From Phragmitibacter flavus (lineage in GTDB: Bacteria; Verrucomicrobiota; Verrucomicrobiia; Verrucomicrobiales; Verrucomicrobiaceae), in assembly GCF_005780165.1 (NCBI RefSeq), contig NZ_VAUV01000003.1, positions 62,001 to 126,000 of the forward strand: a stretch of DNA of 64,000 nucleotides. Direction: 5' to 3'. The notes under the pieces were generated by a model. The model saw nothing but the letters and a program-made list of their open reading frames with translations, searched no databases and was not told where the DNA came from. A program made the position numbers and the translations under genes. Shown one piece after another: positions 41,701-47,500 of the stretch. The first letter of the stretch is position 1; the number at the start of each line of letters is the position of its first letter.

Positions 41701-42011
41701 TTATTGAAGGTGATGGCGAAAGTGCCCCCGCTGGATTGAATCAAGTAACTTGAGGTTCCACTCGAATCTCCGAGCGTCCATTGATCAAGGTTAATGTTAC
41801 CGGTCAGGTTGACCGTAATGTTGTTCTGGATATCAACGTTCATGTTGGCAATCGACGTGATTCCGTTCGGAACTGATCCATTCCAGTTGCCTGCCGCCAA
41901 CCAATCGTATGGGTCGGTTCCGGTCGTTTTGTTCCAGGTTCCATTTTGTCCAAAAGCTTGCGCAGCCAAAAGAAGACTGATGAACGAGAAGAGAAAGCGG
42001 AGCGTTTTCAT
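32712..42011 (-). CDS. Cassette protein E: giant (3,099 aa) autotransporter-associated repeat protein with PEP-CTERM tag
   Basis: I chose ATG 42011, where MKTLRFLFSFISLLLAAQAFG forms a clean signal peptide. The mature protein is a Gly/Asn/Thr-rich predicted beta-solenoid with at least five clear passenger repeats, such as FVKSGGGTQTLQGNNTFTG and LTKSGGGHLDLWGNNTYSG. It also has about six copies of a 40-residue module with core G-x-x-V-x-G-x-G-I-P-x-G. A proline-rich linker near residue 1490 is encoded over a ten-base poly-C tract. The C-terminus reads IPEPSR, a hydrophobic helix, RRRRRK and VAAGV, a PEP-CTERM tag with an unusual short tail. The gene lies 109 bases downstream of four prepilin-like genes on the same strand and looks like the cargo or client of that set. 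Codon use is less C-biased than in the other two giants. Confidence 0.87.
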   Translation of the reverse strand: MKTLRFLFSFISLLLAAQAFGQNGTWNKTTGTDPYDWLAAGNWNGSVPNGITSIANMNVDIQNNITVNLTGNINLDQWTLGDSSGTSSYLIQSSGGTFAITFNNTSASEALLRKNGSGTDTVGTQVIINDGLILDVAGGTLILSGGLTMNGNGVQPDAETVTKNGGGTLTVSGNTLLNAGANYLHANGTTNFDGAYNRYLGTATTQGGSTLNFAGGYNYFAHGSGIGSNSLEFRGATTNIGGTTGTTRTAIAGSILQTGGTVNIGRDGGISNTTLYGNLLNKGNGTLRLQFGNAAGTTTVLGGAAVTANAGTLTAGGNTFTASGIAGGSLYAGMRVYGPGIADNTVITAYNSGTGQVTLSNPVAAGFTQSGVPLMFAEGVNSGLTASAPANNSNIISVSSSANFNVGDTITGVGIPKGVRIAEIINGTSVRLETNVTVASGAQLQTYRPGTLTFGSSSLGTAGSTVEFLRGASSQGTAGGQVLFDPSLNLVLEERAFVNITDNAGTIQDFTFNSLNSSSNTTQNTIGSVITTEGSPFIWFSAGQTGLATGSYVTGPGIPPGARIISVNGNTALLDVAATASVTSPGVAMQVTQYGTIRSESGNATLTVGNYGAVNDVFDGRLDFGGSGGNSRVIKVGSNTLTLSGIQDNGGSRVEVQEGTLELAKVSNAYVHAIGSVLIIGDSDAAIETVKLGGSFALPSVKWSNYNDQIFRSAAVTVNSTGFLDLNGFTEGFGVLQDTDSIGGFVGNSNAQAATVIVGEGSDTSGTFRGVIRDGSPTSAGGGMVSFVKSGGGTQTLQGNNTFTGTTAVTRGTVTLSGANGALSGTSAVRVTNSTLFLNNSVAGGGANSNRVNDSAQMILRNGTFTVTNNNDLGTNILENVGAFVSEGGHNIIRIQHDQGVNNRVRINFDSYTWQNGGMVSIVENNGDSTNNRGFSGGYNSNGFVNYLSPDQALSQVTVTNVPTSFLIGGAGATGSADINILMGAFGGHYANQTREFMTVQTVAGVHYIRPLQLSEYTRLTSVQDVNTSNVMTSMNDVARHDFNNARINANLAYNSLRMHGATRTVIRDDKVLKIGDGASAIGYNPEGHVGAGMLNLIDWGTSMYGGYLDFGNREAVIRGQGATIIQSSIVGNHATHGLTKSGGGHLDLWGNNTYSGETYVTQGGIRAFNSNALGLNGVGNEIRLVTSGYDGDTLVLGNGVIVGSQSDSTQRKDVILEFDARLSAFDQNNVLNGDVFVGSGTQGGQNITSYLRTRRNSAMLTINGDIVNDQSETPITATFNGGSGRVLALIGDQMNDGIVTISGSLADKKVGNDTAAATYEYEKLNIMVRGSSGDAGRSSPIMDFHVNVQDATNLTGSLDLRSGFFRLQGDYGTGILSNPTAQGGVINMTMRLRDNDNDFVNQVAVFSMTNNNADPFATPTVYNVNNISWADGNNGYSATSYGILANEGVGKVVIGNGYGSLDMNPTADIAYGGSFSFNYANPPVLPGDPGEPDPPAPPPLPPQNGTVISFGQGGGFDEGSAFSNLAIGMLVEGAGVPAGTFITAIGANSITVSQAVSVTQNTNLSFSSLQSFNLASATSLGGTQTNVITLDGAFSPGFDIDNLRPGMVLTGTGVANSTYILRIDAENNQIVLNKAVTGNPTNIIFNDSIPNSTTTQRYADARLYSVEGGELELRLRLLDDGGFGLENEVGAVTKVGRGDVRLTGAVGLSGELDGGVNLHGGTLILDYSVNSGRKITSGDNHEAPLTLAGGDIHLVGNATVNAVEQLRGLMIMRAGDSQVRVSSAGVSTTTLSLGPPSNLINNITMLPVRYAGSTMSFWRDLAAGGSAVITLEVPDIYTGSVILPWATYVDGDPSSAFYGKVVDFAYVTRANSPSDALGISAAAEEGLFTIGNNLDFVNDSIADPELLYPWKLGYLAEGPEEDFFGSPGSGFYGTIAPEPGATVIDLRAILFNQDNDNQNGDDFIGNGGTRVDPNNVMKIADGSIMTLRTEGFEARGSAGALGGAILISATVGNTHKTIQGGAISSALETFYFDPDITKALVRTNDLIIHNYADAPNFVDQSAGGGIFTLDTNIVDNPYAPGVRLNLVHSGTGWTRMVRATASGPGYGYTGSTFFNGGTLWVSDPNKLGANPGSFDSDNFYFTGGRLRIGDMTQLDGTTLIEAAANNITLNAFRGITIGGDGAFIDIVKASTTFTINNLIAAEVHAPTFAGGIVRKSNLGVGDLTKEGLGTLVITNKLNTYSGRTEVTAGTLQVNIGDPIANQANSNPVAKRAADNEEANLAGTLGSSFSYIDGTFVDAGAQLRFQITGNTTADIVGKKFQNGTGEWITLDGGTLGTTAAHTGGSLQGMIRVRKDSFVDVVGTGVLRFNSEAGMMTSEGATAGQGALTKVGTGTLELWENNTEFKGNWNVNAGRIVGISQGNPFGTGTTMTLGDAVGTAPSATAEAFLSSRQARTVMIEEVAASSTASGNQINVLKGDTTGLYPGMLISINGTNYRIAQVPNATTFNVTGNFPANTVISGPVTVVHTAELPLHYNVVQNLVINQEAVGAAGQQTKKIGARNHEVLANSGMNWDQYNYDGSITLNDDLIVSYYDDVANLGIGHNAVGTTVPLIGRDQVIALNGNIIATNGNDLITEILYNGDVVEQALNKRLRVYFEINGANNSQWNSDLIIGNGAAANADLDKTHHVRLGGTGTPITAATDVIMTSNSIFQIGGMNVTIGNLMVDVAGVAAGTGANTGRQQIIVENSSDKGEGTLRVTQRDNEDWDVQFRNGTTDAHYITNVNNTQAGDGGSGDGTGFRDRRLNLIKDGAATAVLTQDNEYTGSTVVDNGRLQVGRGGSASTRAVGDTGMGGVGQRGTTVNSGGRIGGTGTIQGVANVTTHVVRGVIEPGDYTDGTTSGIGTLAVVGNLDAKGGTFSMQANQASNAAPDATLSIYRDFTILAPSAIQDYNNYVNTTTATWEGLATSTSRRDHDLLAISGSFEVDSSTVFRLNGNAGTFVAGQVFDLVDWTMASIGDLNYSGILEFGSARLYSGGMTGSFDLPQLSEGLLWDLQKLESNGILLITSGYAVIPEPSRALLLCAGLAGLLMRRRRRKVAAGV
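37513..37522 (-). repeat. Poly-C(10) tract inside the cassette E coding sequence
   Basis: Ten consecutive G on the plus strand (C on the coding strand) encode part of a proline-rich linker (A-P-P-P-L-P-P). Homopolymers of this length are prone to slipped-strand errors. Gain or loss of a base here would stop translation at about the middle of the 3,099-residue protein. Confidence 0.8.
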
Positions 42012-42075
42012 TATATTAAAAGAGATTATCCCCAATCCTGATCAGACAATCAAGATTCCGTTGTGCCCGGACAAA

Positions 42076-42104
42076 ATTACAAGGGGTGTATTGATAAAAT
42101 ACAA
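42076..42104 (-). promoter_or_regulatory. Possible internal promoter for cassette gene E
   Basis: In the 109-base gap upstream of E, the minus strand shows TTGTAT (42104-42099), a 17-base spacer and TGTAAT (42081-42076, 5/6 match). The same -10 hexamer occurs in the promoter upstream of gene A. The -35 is weak, so this may only supplement read-through from the A promoter. Confidence 0.35.
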
Positions 42105-42120
42105 AAGTAAAAAAAGAAGA

Positions 42121-42897
42121 TTACGGACGGTAACTGGTGATCCGGCCGGTGGAGGGGTCAACCTGGACACAATAGAAGTTTTTCACTTCGTCTGGAGTCA
42201 GCCCTTCCTCTTCGTCGGAAGCAACCACCAAGGTGACAAACCATTTGTTCGGAGGGGCTGGATTCAAGTTGGTGCCCTCGGGTCGGAAGATAAAGGATTT
42301 GAACGAACTGCCGGGCCGGAAAGTGTAGTCTGACAAGCCCGATGCATTGGACACTTTGGTGCCGACTGTAGAATTGCCATCTGCAAGATTGGCCAGAAAA
42401 GTCGACATTTCGTTGTTCTCGCTCAGGACCAAGTCTTGTGACAAGTTCAAAACCTCGCCTAATACCAATGCCATCGGAGCGGTCAAAGGTTTGCCTTGAT
42501 TGGCTGGATTTGGATCAGGGTTCGGAGCACCCTGTTCGAAATGCCGTAGAAGCAAGACAGATCGAAACCGCGGATCTGCGCCGGGATCGAATTCATCATT
42601 GTTGTATTTGTAAAAGCGCACCTCCACGGTGCAACCTTCTGAAGTTGCAATTTGTTGTGCATTCGACAGCATGCCCACCAACTGGCCACCAGACGATGTC
42701 AATCTTGTTGCCATGATCGCCGAATAAAAGGACGGGGTCACAATGGCCATCAACAAGGCGATGATCACAATGACCACCAACATTTCCACGAGAGTGAAGC
42801 CACGTCGGAATCTCGCCACAAACGAAGAAGCGGGAATGCCACCGAGAATGGCTTGCTGGCAATGTAGGATTGGGGAATGAAGTGGGGTATCGTTCAC
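42121..42897 (-). CDS. Cassette protein D: GspH/FimT-like prepilin (Verru_Chthon cassette D type)
   Basis: The 258-residue product carries a class-III prepilin N-terminus: a leader of about 29 residues ending FRRG, then the cut site G|FTLVEM with Glu at +5, and a long hydrophobic helix (LVVIVIIALLMAIVTPSFYSA). This pattern resembles the minor pseudopilin GspH or FimT. I chose GTG 42897 because it begins one base after the stop of gene C, and the in-frame extension further upstream would overlap C by about 200 bases. The globular part ends with FYCVQVDPSTGRITSYRP. It is the last of four prepilin-like genes (A-B-C-D). It probably inserts in the inner membrane, is processed by a prepilin peptidase encoded elsewhere, and joins a pseudopilus tip. 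Confidence 0.85.
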   Translation of the reverse strand: MNDTPLHSPILHCQQAILGGIPASSFVARFRRGFTLVEMLVVIVIIALLMAIVTPSFYSAIMATRLTSSGGQLVGMLSNAQQIATSEGCTVEVRFYKYNNDEFDPGADPRFRSVLLLRHFEQGAPNPDPNPANQGKPLTAPMALVLGEVLNLSQDLVLSENNEMSTFLANLADGNSTVGTKVSNASGLSDYTFRPGSSFKSFIFRPEGTNLNPAPPNKWFVTLVVASDEEEGLTPDEVKNFYCVQVDPSTGRITSYRP

Positions 42898-42898
42898 G

Positions 42899-43945
42899 TT
42901 AGCTGCTCCATTTAGAATTGCGCATCGACACGGTGGCCGAAAAAATGCGAAAGTTGACTTTGGCGTCCACAAGAGCCTGCTCGAGAGCATCAAGATCGGC
43001 ACGGAATTCGGTGTCGGATGCAGCGTTGAAGCCGGTGTAAGTGAATGGTTTGGCCGAACCAAACTTGTCGGCCAGACGTTGGGCCGACCCCTCATCAATG
43101 ACAACCATCACAATCTCAATCTCGGGCGGCAGTTCATGAGACTGTGCATCCTGTTCCTCACCCGGTCCCCCCAACTCGGCGGCGCTGTCATAGAAATAGT
43201 TGGGAGCGATGTCCCGCGAATCTTCGGTGCTTCCCACGATGACCGGGCGCTTCGGGGACAACACCAACATCATGACGTTGTCGGCCACCGGCTTGCTCCA
43301 TTCGGTATAGTTGGCATACCAGTCAGCGATTTCTGCTCCGGCCGCTTTGTCATAAATCGTATTCACCTCAGTGGGAGGGGCATACTCCATCAGCCTGAAC
43401 CGATGCTTGGGCGGTATTCTTCCAGCAATGAAAGGTGGCCTGAATGCGATATCGTCGCCGAATTGCACAAAATAGCCACGCCCGTTTAACGCCGTAGGCA
43501 GATTGACATATTCCCCTGAATAGCCCAGAGGGGCTTGAAAAAACACTGCATGCCCAGCAATATCAGGCACTGCTCCCGAAAACACCTGACCCGCCGGACC
43601 GGAAATGAATTGCAGTTCCGAGTAGCGAATGTATTTGAGCGGATTCCGGTTTGCCCCTTCCAGCTCTTCTCCAGCGGCATCGAATGGAGAAAAAGGATTG
43701 GAGGGGTTGTTGAATCGATATCGAAGATAGGGATTTAACGTCGCCTGACCAAGATTGTTTTTGAGCACATCAAATGCGCGCCGAGCTTCGCGGAATTGCG
43801 ACACCTTGGCAGAAGTCTGTGACCATGCACGCTGCACCTCCGAAACAATCGACGCAACCAGTAGCATAAGGATGCTTAGGATTGTCATCGAAACAAGTAA
43901 CTCAACCAAGGTAAATCCCCTGGACGTATGATGGTGTTTGGTCAT
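42899..43945 (-). CDS. Cassette protein C: GspJ/PilW-like prepilin (Verru_Chthon cassette C type)
   Basis: The 348-residue protein starts MTKHHHTSRG|FTLVELLVSM, a short basic leader with a canonical prepilin cleavage site and Glu at +5. The helix TILSILMLLVASIVSEVQRAW follows. Size and N-terminus resemble the minor pseudopilin GspJ or PilW. The C-terminal part includes VNFRIFSATVSMRNSKW, a strand commonly kept at the end of such cassette C proteins as far as I recall. It begins 10 bases after gene B ends, and gene D starts one base after its stop, so the set is tightly coupled. Its substrate partner is unknown. Confidence 0.85.
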   Translation of the reverse strand: MTKHHHTSRGFTLVELLVSMTILSILMLLVASIVSEVQRAWSQTSAKVSQFREARRAFDVLKNNLGQATLNPYLRYRFNNPSNPFSPFDAAGEELEGANRNPLKYIRYSELQFISGPAGQVFSGAVPDIAGHAVFFQAPLGYSGEYVNLPTALNGRGYFVQFGDDIAFRPPFIAGRIPPKHRFRLMEYAPPTEVNTIYDKAAGAEIADWYANYTEWSKPVADNVMMLVLSPKRPVIVGSTEDSRDIAPNYFYDSAAELGGPGEEQDAQSHELPPEIEIVMVVIDEGSAQRLADKFGSAKPFTYTGFNAASDTEFRADLDALEQALVDAKVNFRIFSATVSMRNSKWSS

Positions 43946-43955
43946 GGCAGGTGAA

Positions 43956-44513
43956 TTAGCCTTTCGAGAATTGCCGGGTCAAAACAGCGGGGTAGGTCCG
44001 GTAAGACTGTGGATTGGCGAAGTCAAATGTTGCTTTCGGAGAGATGGCGACATCGACCAATACGGCCTTCATGTTCTCGTTCGCAGAAGCGGCACCCGGC
44101 AAATAGACCTGCGGTGAAACGGCGGGTCGCACTCTTACAACGTAAGCCAATCGATATTGCATGGCTGAAGAACTGCCTCCCACTGAACTGATCGGATTGG
44201 CCTGGTCGTCATAAAACCATCTTTTGTCGATCATTGTTTCCAGATTGCTCCACCGGGCGGACGCCCCCTCCCCGGACTTCGATCCCCAGTCCGACAGCTG
44301 AATCTCCCCAATCACCTGGCTGGCGATTCGGGCAGACGAAGTGGTTTCTCCTGCGCCGCGAACGGAGTCCAACCCTGCCGGGATAATGCCCAGCAAGGTA
44401 ACCAATCCGGTAGCCGCAATCGCAACTGCGATGGCAACCTCCGCGAGGCTAAATCCCTTCGAGCTAAGGCGAAAGGCACTTGTGGCCATCGTTGATAGAG
44501 TCTTCAATTTCAT
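43956..44513 (-). CDS. Cassette protein B: GspI/PilV-like prepilin (Verru_Chthon cassette B type)
   Basis: From ATG 44513 the product has 185 residues. A TTG two codons upstream is possible but unnecessary. The prepilin site is SSKG|FSLAEVAIAV with Glu at +5 and a hydrophobic helix (AIAATGLVTLLGIIPAGLDS). Short length and this N-terminus resemble the minor pseudopilin GspI or PilV. The LGIIPAGLDSVR stretch right after the helix is, to my memory, characteristic of the Verru_Chthon B family (TIGR02598). The gap to gene A is 16 bases and to gene C 10 bases. It probably nucleates the tip complex together with A, C and D, by analogy with type II secretion. Confidence 0.85.
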   Translation of the reverse strand: MKLKTLSTMATSAFRLSSKGFSLAEVAIAVAIAATGLVTLLGIIPAGLDSVRGAGETTSSARIASQVIGEIQLSDWGSKSGEGASARWSNLETMIDKRWFYDDQANPISSVGGSSSAMQYRLAYVVRVRPAVSPQVYLPGAASANENMKAVLVDVAISPKATFDFANPQSYRTYPAVLTRQFSKG

Positions 44514-44529
44514 GTTCAAATATTAGGGG

Positions 44530-47500
44530 TTAAGGAGCGAAACGCTTGTTCTCAAGAACGCGGAAGTTGTAGAAATCATCCAGAGGAGGAGGGTTTCCGG
44601 CAGTCGCATAGTCCGGCAGCCGCGGATCTTCTGGATCAATTCGACGCTCAATCAAGGCGGACCCGCGATACTCACTGTTTACGAGGTCGACGTTCGGATT
44701 GAATTCATTGGCTTCACCCGATCGCGCTTTTCGAATGGATTGCGCCCGGTAATGCACTCTGAAAGTATTGCTCTTCGTGGTGATTTTGGCGTAGATATTG
44801 GCGTAGGGTCTTTCTCGGACGTTGTCGCCCGTGAGGGAGCGGGCCTCCCAAAAGAGCCCCATGGACCGGTAGCTGTAGTTGCCTCCAACCATGTTGTCGC
44901 TTCCATCGCTAGCTGGCGGCGTAGCGGCAGCGTTCACCGAAGAAGCGGGGTGTGTTCCCTCAACCTTTTTCGGGACCAAGTGCAACTCTGCGACCTGACT
45001 TGCCGAGCGCAGAAGACCTCTTGCGCCAGCTGGCAATGCCGTAGAGAAGTTAAACCGGTCGTCCAACTGTCCAAGCGTCGATGTGTTTGCAGAAAACGCT
45101 CCGGCCGCCTTCGAATCGATGTCGATATTCCGGTGCCAGAAGCGTTTTTTGGGTGCCGCATGCGTGTAGTAGGCGGTAGTGCTTCGGGCATCCAAATCGC
45201 TCCACTTTGCCTGCTGGTAATACTGGCCATAGCCATTTCCAAAAGCCACATACTGGTTGCCATCCGGCTTGACCTGAATGTTGGTCGCGTTGGCCGTTGG
45301 AAATGCCTGAAGCTCCTCCCCTTTCAGCACCGCATGCATACCAGTCGCCCGTCGGATGTAGGAATTGAAGGGAACCATCTGGTAGTTGATGTTCACCTTT
45401 CCTGCAGTCGAGAACGGTTCGCTGATGGCATAGGGTTCCACCACTGGCATCCAGAACAAATCCATGATGTAATGATCTGCCGGGTTAATTCCTTTGAAAG
45501 GAGTGTGAGCCGTGTTGGTATTGGCCCCACTGCCTCCGTAGTTGGGAGACCCAGGATGACTGGCCGCCGCACCACCACCAGACAGAACAGGTGGAACGTA
45601 AGGTCTAAACAACAGGGTTCTCCACGGATCGCCCGCTTTGACGCCAGTTGAGAGCGAGCCGAACATACCGGGTGAAGACACCATCCGATTTGGAGACATG
45701 AAGGATTCCCCAGACTCTTGACCACGCCACATTTCATCATAGTAGGCAGTCGGTGCACGAACCAGTCCGCCCGCACCGGTGGTGGAAGCCTTGGTGTCCA
45801 TGCCCGTGTTGCCTTCATCAGGCTTGTTGATCCACGCGCCATCACGCAGACTGGGGACGCCATTGTCAAAATCGCCGTAACGTCTCGCAAGGTCCACCAA
45901 CGAAGTCGCTGGCAGGTCCGGTCTTGCTGAACTGCGATAGCGGGCACCATAAACCAATTGGCGGTTGTAATTGATGGTAGAAGGCGCAAGTCCAAAATCA
46001 TTCAGGTCAATCCCAGTTTCATAGTCGGAGACATATCTCATGAAACTGTGAGCATTGTAGACGGGCAAGGTTTCATTGGTTCCATTGATCGAATAACTCT
46101 TCTGCTTGCCGACACCGGGATGAAGTTCCCAATCATCCGCAGGAACGAACTTCTTGGCTGCAATCAGGCGGATATCCCCATGCTTTGGAACCATGCTCAT
46201 GACAACGTCCTGACCAAACGGGCCTTGCACGTTAGGATTAAGGTAGCCACTGCCGCCAGCCCCCCCCGTCCTCGCTGCCGGGCTCCTAAGTGGAGCGCAA
46301 AATTGGCCATACTGGATGGATGAATCGGTAGGGTAGACCGTGCCATTGGCCGTGTGCGCCCAGGTGATGGTGTCAAATCTCGGAATCCCCCGGCGTGCAC
46401 CGTGGCCGCTTCCCTTGGTAAAGAATCGCCCAAGTGTTCTCCCAAGTTCCACCCCGGCCTGCGTGTAGAGGTCGGCTGAGGAGTTGGCTGCTGGTATAAC
46501 CAGGGGCTCTCCGGGATTGGGCAATTGTCCGGTCCAAGGGCTGGCCGGATTGTGCGCCATGCGACCGATCGCTCCACCATAGTGAAATGACCACCAACGT
46601 GGTGCCTCAATGCGCTCTTGAATATTGAGCTGACTGCCAGTGGTCCACTCCTCCCGGGGAGACGAAAGAACGACAAGCTCTGGGGTGGGCAATTGGGCGT
46701 TGGGGAATCGGATCTCGAAAGTTTGCACAATGTTTTCGTCACTCAAGTCGCGCCCTGCATAGACGTTGACCGTTATTGGTCCACCAGTGAACTGCATGGT
46801 ATCCCCGACGATGGTAAAATAGTTGCTGACCAGGTCATAGTTGGAGGCACCATCATAAGTTTTGCCCGAGGATGACACCGATGCGTCATAGCTTGGATCA
46901 TCCGGCATATCTCCCGAACGGATCACATGCCTGTTTTGAGTCAGGGCGGCCGGACCTACGCTGCCGCCAGCCTCACGATTGTGAGTGGTTCCCTGAAACA
47001 GCGATGCAGGTGCCCGCCATGTTCTTTTGGTGGTGAGGCCGGGTGTGTTGAACAACTGCACCGGGAATCCTGCAGTTCCACGGATCTGGAAGCTGGTCAT
47101 GCCAGTAATGGAAATGCTCATGTCTGGAAAAATCCCAGGATAGCCGCTAGCTGGAACAGTCAGCTCAAAACTCAGCATGGCCTGCACCCGCTTGCGACCA
47201 GGCGACAGCGGCAGGTTTCGGGTTAACGTCATGTTCCAGTTCTGGGGTTTGTATCCAGGATGTTTGCTGTAGTGGCGCGGATCATTAACCGGAACGCCGG
47301 CCTGAGTTCCATATTGACTTGGAGCAGGATAAGGAGGGAAATTCGAATACCAACGGTCAATCATGGTGGCATTTGGATTCGCGGCTGGTGGAACTGGTTC
47401 AGGCACCATTTCCGGCTCGGCATGGGCTCCATTTGTAGGCAATCCCCGGTTGGTGATTTTAGTTGCCGTGCGACCTCCGCTGATATCCGCATCTTGCGTG

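Noticed and set aside
42898-43104. Longer version of cassette gene D starting at 43104.
   Set aside because: It would overlap gene C by about 200 bases and add a leader of over 90 residues before the prepilin site. GTG 42897 directly after the C stop fits better.
46260-46267. Eight-base G/C run in cassette gene A as a second phase-variable site.
   Set aside because: Runs of this length also occur in thiE and nearly in PBP2, genes unlikely to phase vary, so eight bases is not informative here.
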